This document shows, piece by piece, positions 21,208 to 31,436 of a stretch of DNA of 64,000 bases. The notes beneath the pieces were generated by a model. The model had not been told where the DNA came from and ran no database searches. It worked only from the letters and a program-made list of their open reading frames with translations. Source of the DNA: Streptococcus anginosus (GTDB taxonomy: Bacteria > Bacillota > Bacilli > Lactobacillales > Streptococcaceae); the NCBI RefSeq assembly GCF_900636475.1, contig NZ_LR134283.1, forward strand, positions 1,240,001 to 1,304,000. Reading direction: 5' to 3'. How positions within the stretch are numbered: the first letter of the stretch is position 1; every line of letters starts with the position of its first letter. Made by a program: the position numbers and the translations under genes.

Positions 21208-21244
21208 GGAATCTTGTTATAGTTAAAAACTATAACAAGATTCC
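21208..21244. promoter_or_regulatory. Perfect 37-bp palindrome containing a MET-box (MtaR/MetR-type operator) upstream of metE
   Basis: Two 17-bp arms (GGAATCTTGTTATAGTT and its exact complement) flank AAA. The centre, TATAGTTAAAAACTATA (21218-21234), matches the streptococcal MET-box TATAGTTTSAAACTATA at 15 of 17 positions. It lies 73 bp upstream of the decayed metE start. The palindrome extends well beyond the MET-box and could also fold as a hairpin in RNA. A more degenerate copy is at 21300-21316 (14 of 17). Confidence 0.82.
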
Positions 21245-21353
21245 AAATATATATTTAACGTTGATTTCATCGCGTGTCGTTTAACATTTTATGATTTGAT
21301 ATAGTTTAAGGCTATGGCAGCCGCATACATTAAAATTTTTGAAAATCCTTTGC

Positions 21354-21382
21354 TTGCTATTTTTGAAAATAGATGTTAGAAT
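21354..21382 (+). promoter_or_regulatory. Promoter of the thiamine-precursor transporter operon
   Basis: -35 TTGCTA (21354-21359), a 17-bp spacer and -10 TAGAAT (21377-21382) place the transcript start just upstream of the TPP riboswitch. Confidence 0.7.
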
Positions 21383-21405
21383 AACAACATAATAAAAAGC
21401 AAAGA

Positions 21406-21476
21406 ACATTTGGGGTGCTGAGGCTGAGATTATACCCATTGAACCTGATGCAGTTAATGCTGCCGCAGGGAAATGT
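21406..21476 (+). ncRNA. TPP (THI-box) riboswitch
   Basis: P1 arms ACATTT (21406-21411) and AAATGT (21471-21476) enclose GGGGTGCTGAGGCTGAGAT, ACCC, TTGAACCTGATGCAGTTAATG and GCAGGGAA. These are the conserved thi-box words in the right order. It senses thiamine pyrophosphate and lies about 95 nt upstream of ykoE, confirming that the downstream transporter serves thiamine or its precursor. Confidence 0.95.
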
Positions 21477-21496
21477 ATAAGAAAGACCAAACCGTT

Positions 21497-21568
21497 CTAA
21501 TCATTTATGTGATTAGATTTTATTTTGTCGCGCTAAAACTCCTCATCTGCTCTGTTAGAAGGAGTTTT
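21497..21568 (+). promoter_or_regulatory. Riboswitch expression platform: terminator-like hairpin plus RBS-sequestering hairpin
   Basis: Two hairpins follow the aptamer. CTAATCA (21497-21503) pairs with TGATTAG (21510-21516), followed by ATTTTATTTT. AAAACTCCT (21535-21543) pairs perfectly with AGGAGTTTT (21560-21568). The second stem buries the AAGGAG ribosome site and ends two bases before the ATG at 21571. It also has the shape of a terminator (T run) directly abutting the start codon. Control may therefore combine transcription termination and translation blocking. Confidence 0.7.
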
Positions 21569-21570
21569 TT

Positions 21571-22131
21571 ATGTTTCAAAAATGGAGTTTACGAGATGTT
21601 GTCCTCTTAGCTCTTTTAGCTATTCTTTTCGGTGGGATTTTTGTCGGTTCAGGTTTTCTTTACAACATTTTGACAGCTATTTTAGCGCCGGCAGGTTTGG
21701 AGCCTTTCGCCAATGAAGTCTTGTTCGGGCTTTGGTGCATGGCAGCTCCTATGTCAGCTATGCTCATTCGCAAAACTGGTAGCGCCACGATTGGAGAAGT
21801 ACTTGCAGCCCTCGCAGAGGTACTATATGGTAGCCAATTTGGCATGAGCACTTTGATTTCTGGTCTCATTCAAGGGTTTGGTAGTGAACTTGGTTTTGCA
21901 GCAACACGATACAAACGTTATGATTGGTTGTCACTTACTTACAGCGCCATTGGTACGACCCTTTTGAGCTTTACCTATGAATATTTCAAAATTGGTTACT
22001 ACGCTTTCAAACCCGGTTTTGTCTTAGCATTGCTTATTGTTCGCTTCTTCTCTGTATTCTTCTTCTGCGCTGTTCTAGTTAAAATTATTATGAATCTTTA
22101 TGACAAGATTAACCAAGCCGCTGGTAAATAA
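21571..22131 (+). CDS. ykoE: ECF transporter S component YkoE (thiamine precursor uptake)
   Basis: The 186-aa membrane protein has about six hydrophobic segments and the YkoE-type N terminus (LRDVVLLALLAILFGGIFVGSG). YkoE-family proteins are substrate-binding S components of a hydroxymethylpyrimidine/thiamine energy-coupling-factor transporter. A TPP riboswitch directly upstream and ykoD/ykoC homologues downstream support the call. The stop is one base before the next ATG. Confidence 0.9.
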   Translation: MFQKWSLRDVVLLALLAILFGGIFVGSGFLYNILTAILAPAGLEPFANEVLFGLWCMAAPMSAMLIRKTGSATIGEVLAALAEVLYGSQFGMSTLISGLIQGFGSELGFAATRYKRYDWLSLTYSAIGTTLLSFTYEYFKIGYYAFKPGFVLALLIVRFFSVFFFCAVLVKIIMNLYDKINQAAGK

Positions 22132-22132
22132 T

Positions 22133-23467
22133 ATGGGATTAATATTAGAGCATATTTATCTTAGAGATGTCTTTGAAGACTTAACCTTTACCTTTGAAAC
22201 CGGAAAAATGACACTCTTGATTGGTGATACCGGTGCTGGCAAATCAACCCTTTTTCGGATTTTAACAAATTTCAATGAATTAGACTTCGCTGGAGAGGTA
22301 AAGTTAGGTCATACATTGCTGTCTCATTTACCGATTCATGAACGAGTTACCTATCTTAGTATGATGTTTCAAAATCCAAGCCGTCAATTCACCATGACAA
22401 CCCTTTATGAGGAATTGATTTTTACCTTGGAAAATCTCCAAACGCCTGCTGAACAGATTGATGAAAAAATCAAGCACGCTGTCACTCTTGGGAAAGTGGA
22501 ACACTTGCTCCATCGTAATTTTCTGACCTTATCTGGCGGAGAAAAACAACAAGTTTCTCTAGCCATTCTGCTAGCTATGGTTTCACAAATTATTTTGTTG
22601 GACGAGCCCTTTGCTTCTGTCGATCAAGTAGCACGCAAACGCTTGATTCATTTACTAGCAGATTTGACAAAAATGGGGAAGACCGTTATTTTATGTGACC
22701 ATGATCGTAGCCTCTATGCTGACTATGTCGACTGTCTTGTTGAATTAAAAAATGGGAAACTTTTTGAACAAGATGTAGCTCTTTTAAAAAAGGCTCACCC
22801 AAGCTATCAACTGGTACGTAAAAATACCCAGCGAAGTCCTCTCTTACAATTGCAACATGTTTCCTGTCAATTTGACAAAAAAATACTTTTTACAATTGAG
22901 GACTTTACTTTTCAGCAAGGTATTACGACTCTCATCGGAGCTAACGGTGTCGGCAAGTCCACTCTCTTTCGTGCCATTTTGCAATTGCAAAAATACAAAG
23001 GCAGTATGCGTTATCAGGGCCGAAAAATTAAGAAGAACAAGAAGTTATATCGCCATATTACTGCTGTTGTTCAAGATGCTGAAAAGCAATTCATTCGGAC
23101 GACCCCCGCAGAGGAATTAAACCTGCCCTCTCTTTCCAATGAAAACCAAGCAAAGGTACAAGAAGCCTTAACTTTATTTGGTTTAGACAGAAAAATGGAT
23201 TCTAGTCTTTTCCACTTAAGTGGTGGGCAGAAAAAAATCATTCAATTATTGGCTATCTTGACCTTGGAAACCCCTGTTATACTCATGGACGAACCATTTA
23301 CTGGCTTAGATAAAAAATCCTGTGATTTTTTTGCCAATTGGATTAAAGACAAGGCTGCTCAACAAAGCTTTATAATTATTTCTCATCGTTTGGAGCCCTT
23401 GGACGGCATTAGTGATCATTTGGTCGAGCTGACGTCCGACGGGCTGACAGAAAGGAGGTCGCTATGA
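22133..23467 (+). CDS. ykoD: ECF-type ABC transporter ATPase YkoD with two nucleotide-binding domains
   Basis: The 444-aa protein has two ABC domains in tandem. Walker A GDTGAGKST is near residue 35 and GANGVGKST near 270, with signatures LSGGEKQQVSLA and LSGGQKKIIQLL and Walker B LLDEPFAS and LMDEPFTG. It energises uptake through YkoE and YkoC. The ATG at 22133 abuts the ykoE stop; an in-frame ATG at 22100 lies within ykoE and is rejected. It overlaps ykoC by 4 bp (ATGA). Confidence 0.93.
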   Translation: MGLILEHIYLRDVFEDLTFTFETGKMTLLIGDTGAGKSTLFRILTNFNELDFAGEVKLGHTLLSHLPIHERVTYLSMMFQNPSRQFTMTTLYEELIFTLENLQTPAEQIDEKIKHAVTLGKVEHLLHRNFLTLSGGEKQQVSLAILLAMVSQIILLDEPFASVDQVARKRLIHLLADLTKMGKTVILCDHDRSLYADYVDCLVELKNGKLFEQDVALLKKAHPSYQLVRKNTQRSPLLQLQHVSCQFDKKILFTIEDFTFQQGITTLIGANGVGKSTLFRAILQLQKYKGSMRYQGRKIKKNKKLYRHITAVVQDAEKQFIRTTPAEELNLPSLSNENQAKVQEALTLFGLDRKMDSSLFHLSGGQKKIIQLLAILTLETPVILMDEPFTGLDKKSCDFFANWIKDKAAQQSFIIISHRLEPLDGISDHLVELTSDGLTERRSL

Positions 23468-24117
23468 AAAAAGAAGAAACAAATGTCTTCGCACTTGTGT
23501 TCCTTCTCATTGCCTTGACATTAGAAATCTCCTTTATCAGATCAACGTGGCTCAACTGCGCTATTGTCGCAGGAACACTTATCTACCTTACTTATATTAG
23601 GAAATGGTGGGGCATTTTCTGGGTGTTCCTTCTGCCATTGCTTCCGGCGTTAGCAAATTTTTGGGCTATTCAGCTTCACGGCGACAAAAGTCAAGCGATT
23701 GTTCTTTTTACACGTTCCTTTGCTTTAGCGGCTCTGGGAATGACCTTTTTATACGGCGTCAATCTCAATCAACTCTTGCGCTACTGGCATCAAAAAGGGC
23801 TCCCGAGTCATTTTACCTACGGACTGCTCGTTGTCTTAAACGCCATTCCAGTCATTCAAAAAGAAATCCAAGCTGTTCGCGAAGCTAGTCTCTTGCGAGG
23901 TAAAACCTTACATTTCTGGTCGCCAATCTTTTATATCAAAGCAATTTTTATCGCTTTCAACTGGCGAGATTCCTATGTAGAAGCTATGTATGCACACGGC
24001 TTTGATGAGACTGTCAAGCGAAGCTATTACCGACATTTAGAAACACCAAAAAGCACCACCCTTGCTTGCTTCTTGATTTTCCTCCTTATCAATCTAACCC
24101 TTTTTATCCCAAAGTAG
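23464..24117 (+). CDS. ykoC: ECF transporter transmembrane (T) component YkoC
   Basis: The 217-aa CbiQ-type membrane protein has several N-terminal hydrophobic segments. Near residues 140-185 it has the T-component coupling region (EIQAVREASLLRGKT) and the second Ala-Arg-Gly-like helix (YVEAMYAHGFDE). It joins YkoE to the YkoD ATPase. Its start overlaps the ykoD stop, so the three genes form one translationally coupled operon under TPP control. Confidence 0.88.
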   Translation: MKKEETNVFALVFLLIALTLEISFIRSTWLNCAIVAGTLIYLTYIRKWWGIFWVFLLPLLPALANFWAIQLHGDKSQAIVLFTRSFALAALGMTFLYGVNLNQLLRYWHQKGLPSHFTYGLLVVLNAIPVIQKEIQAVREASLLRGKTLHFWSPIFYIKAIFIAFNWRDSYVEAMYAHGFDETVKRSYYRHLETPKSTTLACFLIFLLINLTLFIPK

Positions 24118-24326
24118 GAATTTGATACAAAAAACACTACAATCAATTTTATTTTTTAGAAGGTCTTTTTATCCATTTAAAGTAGGTCATCGTCTAATTC
24201 TATCGCAACACAAGCACCTTCTTTATGCTATAATGATATCAAGTAATCCAATTTATGATAGATTTTAATAGGTTTACTCTTACAATCGTTCCCATCTCTT
24301 TTGTTGAAAATAAAAAGGAATCACTC

Positions 24327-24953
24327 ATGAAAATCATTTTTTTACACGGTCTTGGACAGGATAAACACTCTTGGGATAAAGTCCGTGAACTTCTGCCACA
24401 ATATGACACCGAGGCTTTAGACCTCTTTTACACAAATAACAACATCATTACAGTCTCTCAGCTAGAACAACACCTTTGTCAGGAACTTCAAGCCATCAAC
24501 GAACCATTTGTTCTAGTTGGATTGTCCCTCGGTGGAACTCTTGCCTTAAAGGTGGGGCAACAATTTCCTCAGCTCCAAGCACTCGTTTTATCAGGAACTC
24601 AATATAAACTAAGCTCCAATCTACTCTATAAACTCCAGCTGCTTATTTTCTCTTGCCTACCAGACTCTCTATTTAAAAAAGAGGGACTTCATAAAAAATC
24701 TTTTGTTGGCCTGTTAAAAGACTTGAAAAATTTAGATTTATCAAGTCAACTAAGTGCAATACAACTTCCCAGCCTCATCATCTGTGGCAGCAAAGATTGG
24801 CCTAACCTGCCTTCCTCTAAAAAATTAGCTACAGCTTTACCACAAGCAGATTTTGTGACACTTTCAGGTGGAAATCATACACTTAACACAGACCACCCTC
24901 AAGAAATGGCCGCTATGATTGAAAGATTTATCCTACAAAATTGTGAAATCTGA
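24327..24953 (+). CDS. Alpha/beta hydrolase
   Basis: The 208-aa protein begins MKIIFLHGLGQDKHSWD (oxyanion HG motif). It has the nucleophile elbow GLSLGG at about residues 72-77, an acid near ICGSKDWPN and the catalytic His in GGNHTLNTDHP. The substrate is not deducible; the size and lid resemble small carboxylesterases or acyl hydrolases. The ATG at 24327 has an AAGGAA site, whereas the open frame upstream to 24255 lacks one. A TATAAT-like -10 precedes it near 24228. It is probably monocistronic. Confidence 0.82.
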   Translation: MKIIFLHGLGQDKHSWDKVRELLPQYDTEALDLFYTNNNIITVSQLEQHLCQELQAINEPFVLVGLSLGGTLALKVGQQFPQLQALVLSGTQYKLSSNLLYKLQLLIFSCLPDSLFKKEGLHKKSFVGLLKDLKNLDLSSQLSAIQLPSLIICGSKDWPNLPSSKKLATALPQADFVTLSGGNHTLNTDHPQEMAAMIERFILQNCEI

Positions 24954-25080
24954 GGTTTTCTCAGATTTTTTAAATTTTAGAAATATTTGAGAATTGCTTG
25001 AGACTTATTTGACAAGCATTTTGTATACTAAATAGTGAAAAGAGGGAGAACTCTACGATAGAAAAAATGGAGGTCATGTT

Positions 25081-25989
25081 ATGGAAACTGTTGTAAATGT
25101 GAAACACATCAGCAAGAGATTTGGACAACAACTCGCTTTGAATGATGTCAGTCTCACCGTGAAACAAGGAGAAATTTACGGTCTGATTGGGAAAAATGGA
25201 GCTGGTAAGACAACGCTTATTAAAGTGATTACCCAGTTGATTCAGCCCAATAGCGGTACGGTCGCTCTCTTTGGCTCTTCTAATAACTCCGAATGGACGC
25301 ACGCTCTCAAGCGAGTTGGTTCTGTCATTGAAGCACCCGCTGCTTACAATCACTTGACGGCCTATGAAAACTTAAACTATTGCTGTAAGATACGGCATAT
25401 CCCAAATGCGGACAAGGTTATCCGAGAAACTCTCTCTTATGTGGGCTTGACTAATACTGGTAAGAAAAAATTCCGAGATTTTTCTCTTGGTATGAAACAG
25501 CGCTTGGGCATTGCCATTGCACTTCTATCAAAACCAGATTTGATGATTTTGGATGAACCGATTAACGGGCTTGATCCCGTCGGGATTAAAGAATTTCGGC
25601 AATTGGTGCAGCGTCTCAATGAAGAATTGAATATGACTTTCATCATTTCCAGTCATATTTTAAGCGAACTATACTTGGTCGCTACAAAATTCGGCATCAT
25701 TGAAAATGGTCATCTCATCAAAGAAATCACTAAAGCAGAGTTTGAAGAAGAAAATGAAGATTATATCGTTTTGAAAACAAGTGACCTCGCTAAAGCAAGC
25801 AAAATCCTCCACGATCAACTAGGCTACCGTCTCAAAGTCGTGAATGCGACAGATGAAATACACATCTTCACTCACTCGCACGAAATCAACAAGATTGTTC
25901 AAACGCTAGGGGCAGAGAATGTTACCATTAACGAAATTTACTATGCTCGCCAAGATTTAGAAAAATACTTTACAGATTTGGTAGAATAG
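25081..25989 (+). CDS. ABC transporter ATP-binding protein (ABC-2, lantibiotic-immunity type)
   Basis: The 302-aa ATPase has Walker A GLIGKNGAGKTTL near residues 34-46, signature FSLGMKQRLGIA, Walker B DLMILDEPINGLDP and the H-loop ISSHIL, followed by a C-terminal domain typical of the BcrA/CcmA-like group. It precedes a 252-aa permease by 11 bp, forming an export or resistance pair. A two-component system is convergent downstream; such systems often control transporters of this type. Confidence 0.92.
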   Translation: METVVNVKHISKRFGQQLALNDVSLTVKQGEIYGLIGKNGAGKTTLIKVITQLIQPNSGTVALFGSSNNSEWTHALKRVGSVIEAPAAYNHLTAYENLNYCCKIRHIPNADKVIRETLSYVGLTNTGKKKFRDFSLGMKQRLGIAIALLSKPDLMILDEPINGLDPVGIKEFRQLVQRLNEELNMTFIISSHILSELYLVATKFGIIENGHLIKEITKAEFEEENEDYIVLKTSDLAKASKILHDQLGYRLKVVNATDEIHIFTHSHEINKIVQTLGAENVTINEIYYARQDLEKYFTDLVE

Positions 25990-26000
25990 GGAGGTTTATC

Positions 26001-26759
26001 ATGTTCCACACAATTCAAGCAGACTTTTATCGTCTTTTTCGTTCAAAAGGTTTTTGGATTACAGAAATCCTTTTTATCATCACACTCTTATTAGGTGTGC
26101 TCTACGGTGTTGTGGGAAGTATCGGAGTTCATACAGATACAAAAGCTTTTGAAAAACTGGGTGATAACGGAGGTTGGACTGGCTTTGAGGCTATCACTAA
26201 AACCTCTGATAATCTTAGTAATACCATTATCTTTACTATTATCCTTGTTGTTTTATTGATTGGAATTGATCTCACTCAGAAATTATATAAAAATTCTATT
26301 ACTAGTGGTATTTCACGGGCAGAATTCTATTTATCTAAATTCCTTGTTCTGGCAACTCTCATCGTACTTCAATTGATTCTAACCTATTCCTCATTTATTC
26401 CAGCTACGCTCATCAATGGTATGGGAACCGCACCCAAACATTTTCTTTCTAATTTTCTCATTACGATAGGGGTTCAATTTATTTGTACCCTAGCTTGGGT
26501 TAGCCTTGTTTCTTTCGTACTGTATGCTACCAACTCTATTATAGCTGCTATTTTCACTTATTTGATCGGTGTTTCCCTGCTAAGTCTGCCAACTGCCTTT
26601 TATCCAGATATTGACTGGTTGAAATACTTGAACATGCAATTCTATTTTGACATGGTTTCTAAACAGGATATGGTCTTCAAAACCATAACCATCGCTCTTC
26701 TCATCACACTTCTTTTTACATTTAGTGGTATACAGGTATTTAAAAGAAAAGATTTATAA
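26001..26759 (+). CDS. ABC-2 type permease (lantibiotic-protection-like)
   Basis: The 252-aa protein has six hydrophobic segments (near residues 18-38, 77-95, 112-132, 147-170, 176-200 and 225-245) and a soluble loop after the first. The YKNSITSGISRAEFYLSK block is characteristic of ABC-2 permeases of the bacitracin/lantibiotic type. It partners the ATPase at 25081. The operon ends at the terminator near 26766-26795. Confidence 0.87.
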   Translation: MFHTIQADFYRLFRSKGFWITEILFIITLLLGVLYGVVGSIGVHTDTKAFEKLGDNGGWTGFEAITKTSDNLSNTIIFTIILVVLLIGIDLTQKLYKNSITSGISRAEFYLSKFLVLATLIVLQLILTYSSFIPATLINGMGTAPKHFLSNFLITIGVQFICTLAWVSLVSFVLYATNSIIAAIFTYLIGVSLLSLPTAFYPDIDWLKYLNMQFYFDMVSKQDMVFKTITIALLITLLFTFSGIQVFKRKDL

Positions 26760-26765
26760 CAAAAG

Positions 26766-26795
26766 AAAACAGCTAGTCAAAGATTAGCTGTTTTT
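26766..26795. terminator. Bidirectional terminator between ABC and two-component operons
   Basis: AAAACAGCTA (26766-26775) and TAGCTGTTTTT (26785-26795) form a stem with A and T runs on either side, between the convergent permease and histidine kinase genes. Confidence 0.85.
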
Positions 26796-26808
26796 CTGTA
26801 TAAAATAT

Positions 26809-27675
26809 TCACAAACGGATAAGCAATTCAAACCATTCTCCTTTAGCTTTCATGGTTAAATCACCGCCAAGAATATCTACCAGTTGTTGAGTGATATAAA
26901 GTCCCAAACCAGAAGATTCTTCCGTGTTAGAGAGGTTTTCAGAATAAAAACGATTGGTCAATTTTTCCAAATGTTGAATGGGCTGACGGACAATGTTTTT
27001 TACACTTAAATGAATAGCCGCATCTTTTCGGATTAAAGACAGCTGGGCAGTTTCCTTTCCATGCTTGAGGACATTACTCAGCATATTTTGGACAATCCGC
27101 TCCAAAATTTCTGGGTCTGACTCTATCATTAAACTCTCCTGCAAATTTACTTGCAATTCAATTCCTTGCTTTTGAAAGACATCATAATAAGGAAGCATTT
27201 GCTTTGCAACCAGTTTGGAAATGTCTATTTGCCGAAATTGTGGTCGAACTGCACCTTCCATAAGACGGCGGTATTCCATGAGAGCTTCTAAACGATTGGA
27301 AACAACGGACAGATTGGTCGCAATTTTCAACAGCTGTTCATTTTCTTCTTTTCCCTTTATAAGTTGTTGGGTATAGCCACTAGCAATGGTCAAGGGTGTG
27401 CGAATATCATGAGCAATATTGCTAATCGCCATATCCAAGGTTTTCTTTTCCTGACGAGCGATAAAACGTGTCTGCTCTACTTCTTGAAAGAGCTTTTCAA
27501 CTTCATTTGCCAACTCAACAATCGTTTGGCTGTGGTTTTGAGGTGCCAAACGAATTTGACTACCAGTTTCTCGTTTCTCACGAATCTGCTGTGAAAAATT
27601 ACGGACCGCAACATGATAACGCACGAGCAAGAACCCAAGCAGACCAATGAACATAATTAGTATAAATTCAAGCAT
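26809..27675 (-). CDS. Sensor histidine kinase
   Basis: The 288-aa kinase has a single N-terminal membrane helix (about 3-20) and essentially no extracellular sensor. The phosphoacceptor His89 lies in ISNIAHDIRTPLTIASG, with the N box IVQNMLSNVLKHG and G box SSGLGLYI. Kinases of this short type usually sense through the membrane or a partner transporter. It begins 2 bp after the response regulator stop, so the pair is one operon. The ABC transporter on the opposite strand may be a target. Confidence 0.93.
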   Translation of the reverse strand: MLEFILIMFIGLLGFLLVRYHVAVRNFSQQIREKRETGSQIRLAPQNHSQTIVELANEVEKLFQEVEQTRFIARQEKKTLDMAISNIAHDIRTPLTIASGYTQQLIKGKEENEQLLKIATNLSVVSNRLEALMEYRRLMEGAVRPQFRQIDISKLVAKQMLPYYDVFQKQGIELQVNLQESLMIESDPEILERIVQNMLSNVLKHGKETAQLSLIRKDAAIHLSVKNIVRQPIQHLEKLTNRFYSENLSNTEESSGLGLYITQQLVDILGGDLTMKAKGEWFELLIRL

Positions 27676-27677
27676 TC

Positions 27678-28355
27678 TCAGTCCTCCTTAAGCCGTACAC
27701 CCAGTCCCCAAATCGTTTCGATATATTCTTCCGAATCATCTACTTGTGCCAATTTCTTACGAAGATTGCTTAGATGAGTGTTGAGCGTATTATCTCCCGG
27801 AAAATATGCCTCTTCCCAAATCAACTCAAACAGTTCTTCTTTTGTGTAAATTTTCTTCGGATGATGAAGCAAGGTTTGAAGTATCTGATACTCTTTCTTG
27901 CCTAAACGAACTCGCTTTTCTCCATTGACCACTTCAAATGTGTCTGGTGAAAGACGGATATTTTTTATCCCTTGAATTTCTGTTGCTTGCTCTTGTAAAA
28001 GGTGGTTACGAAGCTGCACGGTCACACGTGCAAAAACCTCATCCAGATCGAACGGTTTGACAATATAGTCATTGGCACCATCCAACAAATATTGACTGAC
28101 CAGCGATTTCTCACCCAAAGCTGTCAGCATGACCACCGGAATCTGACTGCTTTTGCGAATTTCTGCCAAGACCTGATCGCCATTTTTCCCTGGCAGCATA
28201 ATGTCCAGCAATACCAAATCAATTGCTTCCTGCGCAAAAACAAGAAGTCCTTCCGTTCCAGAATAAGCCGAGAAAACCCTGTGCTCAGTTTCAAACAAAT
28301 CTTTTAAAATGTCATGAATATCGTTGTTATCTTCGATGATTAAAATATTGGCCAT
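27678..28355 (-). CDS. OmpR-family response regulator
   Basis: The 225-aa protein has a receiver domain with acidic pair EDN near residues 8-10, phosphoacceptor Asp51 in LLDIMLPGKNG, and Thr/Lys switch residues in MLTALG and IVKPFD. A C-terminal winged-helix domain (about 130-225) ends GLGVRLKED. The ATG at 28355 gives the canonical MANILIIEDN start; the frame is open to 28427, but that extension is not receiver-like. It is cotranscribed with the kinase. Confidence 0.94.
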   Translation of the reverse strand: MANILIIEDNNDIHDILKDLFETEHRVFSAYSGTEGLLVFAQEAIDLVLLDIMLPGKNGDQVLAEIRKSSQIPVVMLTALGEKSLVSQYLLDGANDYIVKPFDLDEVFARVTVQLRNHLLQEQATEIQGIKNIRLSPDTFEVVNGEKRVRLGKKEYQILQTLLHHPKKIYTKEELFELIWEEAYFPGDNTLNTHLSNLRKKLAQVDDSEEYIETIWGLGVRLKED

Positions 28356-28431
28356 ATTACGTCCATTCCAACAAAATTTCTTATCCATAGTGTAACAAGG
28401 AAAAAGACGGAAGTCAACGGAAAGCAAAAAA

Positions 28432-28488
28432 GAGAGTGGGATGACGAAATCAAGTTTCTACGAAGCTACTGATTTCTGCCCCACTCTC
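28432..28488. repeat. Short inverted-repeat element (GAGAGTGGG...CCCACTCTC)
   Basis: GAGAGTGGG (28432-28440) is complementary to CCCACTCTC near 28480-28488. Inside, GACGAAATCA and TGATTTCTG form a second pairing. Small repeats carrying GAGTGGGACAGAAATC-like words are scattered through mitis-group genomes, and this resembles one. It lies between the response regulator and a GH1 gene and could act as a terminator for neither, either or both. Confidence 0.55.
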
Positions 28489-28554
28489 ACCGAATTCTTG
28501 AAATAAGAGAGCCGATTAAAATGATTTTAAATTTTGTCTCACGCCCCAATTGCT

Positions 28555-30030
<1,476 letters not shown>

Positions 30031-30196
30031 TTATATTATAACAAACAAATAAGAAGTTTTCTTATAAAATACTGTCAAATAGTGATACTATTCTATTTTC
30101 CAAGTACATTAACGACTTTTGCTAACTTTTGTCATTTAGAACTGAACGTTTTTATTAAAATCGGGTATCTGACTTCATTTCTCTATCGCTTAGCAT

Positions 30197-30229
30197 AACA
30201 AAACTCCCTTTGAAACGCCAAAGAGAGTT
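30197..30229 (-). terminator. Terminator of lctO
   Basis: On the minus strand AACTCTCTTTG pairs with CAAAGGGAGTT around a short loop, followed by TTGTT, about 20 bp after the lctO stop. Confidence 0.75.
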
Positions 30230-30248
30230 GGATGATAATTTATCCATT

Positions 30249-31385
30249 TTAGTACAATTTCAAATCCCGTGGGTCTACTGGGAAAGTTGGATTATAAGGA
30301 TTATGACGAAGTTTGAAGTGTTTTACTTCTTCAATCGTTTGGGTACCAGATAATTGCATCACTGTTTTTAATTCATCATTGATATGCTCAAAGACTTGGC
30401 GGACACCAACACTACCACCAAGAGCTAGACCATAAATCACAGGTCGCCCAATAGCCACTAAATCTGCCCCAGAAGCAAGTGCCTTAAAGACATGCTGACC
30501 ACGACGGACACCTGAGTCAAAGACAATTGGTACACGTTTGTCAACTGTTTCAGCCACTTCTTGCAATGAATCAAATGCTGCCGGGCCGCCGTCAATTTGC
30601 CGTCCACCGTGGTTGGTTACCCAAATACCAGAAGCACCGGCATCAAGCGAGCGCTCTACATCTTCACGGCATTGTGGACCCTTGACATAGACAGGAAGGT
30701 CTGAGTAAGATGCGATAAATTCCACATCACGAGGGGATAATTTTTGCTTAGCTGATTTGTAAACGAAGTCCATTGTCTTGCCTGCACCATCAGGAAGGTA
30801 TTCTTCTACAATCGGCATGCCAACTGGAAAAACAAAGCCATTGCGTTTGTCCACTTCACGATTGCCCCCAACAGTCGCATCCGCTGTCAAAACAATTGCT
30901 TTATACCCTTCTGCTTTAACCCGATCCATGATATGACGATTAATGCCATCATCTTTACTAAAGTAGAACTGGAACCAATGTGGTGTTCCTTGAAGAGCTT
31001 GCGAAATTTCTGGAAGATCGACCGTTGAATAAGAGCTTGTGGTGTAGAGAGAACCAAATTCATGCACACCTTTTGCTGAAGCCACTTCTCCTTGTACATT
31101 CGCCAGCTTATGAGCTGCTACCGGAGCTAGAATAATTGGAGACGATAGTTTATCCCCGTCAAATTCAATCTCTGTACTTGGATTTTCCACATTGCGAAGC
31201 GTATGAGGCACAATTAGCTTATGGTTAAAGGCACGAATATTTTCCCGCAGAGTAAAAGTATCTTCGGCTCCACTTGCGATATAGCCAAATGCAGCTTTGG
31301 GAATGACCTTCTGAGCCATGGGCTCTAAATCATAAGTGTTAATGAAATCAACTGGGCCTTCAGCACTACTAGTTTGGTAAGACAT
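30249..31385 (-). CDS. lctO: L-lactate oxidase
   Basis: An FMN-dependent alpha-hydroxy-acid oxidase that converts L-lactate and O2 to pyruvate and H2O2. The 378-aa protein shows LTADATVGGNR, VYVKGPQC, the active-site WVTNHGGRQIDGGPA (His-Gly-Gly-Arg) and VPIVFDSGVRRGQHVFKALA. The close match over the whole length and the streptococcal/Aerococcus-type lid segment favour lactate oxidase over glycolate oxidase. The ATG follows CAGGAGGAAAC. The gene lies directly downstream of spxB on the same strand but has its own promoter with an embedded cre site. With SpxB it can turn end-product lactate into more H2O2 and acetyl phosphate. Confidence 0.94.
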   Translation of the reverse strand: MSYQTSSAEGPVDFINTYDLEPMAQKVIPKAAFGYIASGAEDTFTLRENIRAFNHKLIVPHTLRNVENPSTEIEFDGDKLSSPIILAPVAAHKLANVQGEVASAKGVHEFGSLYTTSSYSTVDLPEISQALQGTPHWFQFYFSKDDGINRHIMDRVKAEGYKAIVLTADATVGGNREVDKRNGFVFPVGMPIVEEYLPDGAGKTMDFVYKSAKQKLSPRDVEFIASYSDLPVYVKGPQCREDVERSLDAGASGIWVTNHGGRQIDGGPAAFDSLQEVAETVDKRVPIVFDSGVRRGQHVFKALASGADLVAIGRPVIYGLALGGSVGVRQVFEHINDELKTVMQLSGTQTIEEVKHFKLRHNPYNPTFPVDPRDLKLY

Positions 31386-31436
31386 AATGTTTCCTCCTGT
31401 CTAATGCATATCTGCAGAGAAAGTCAGATTGAACTT

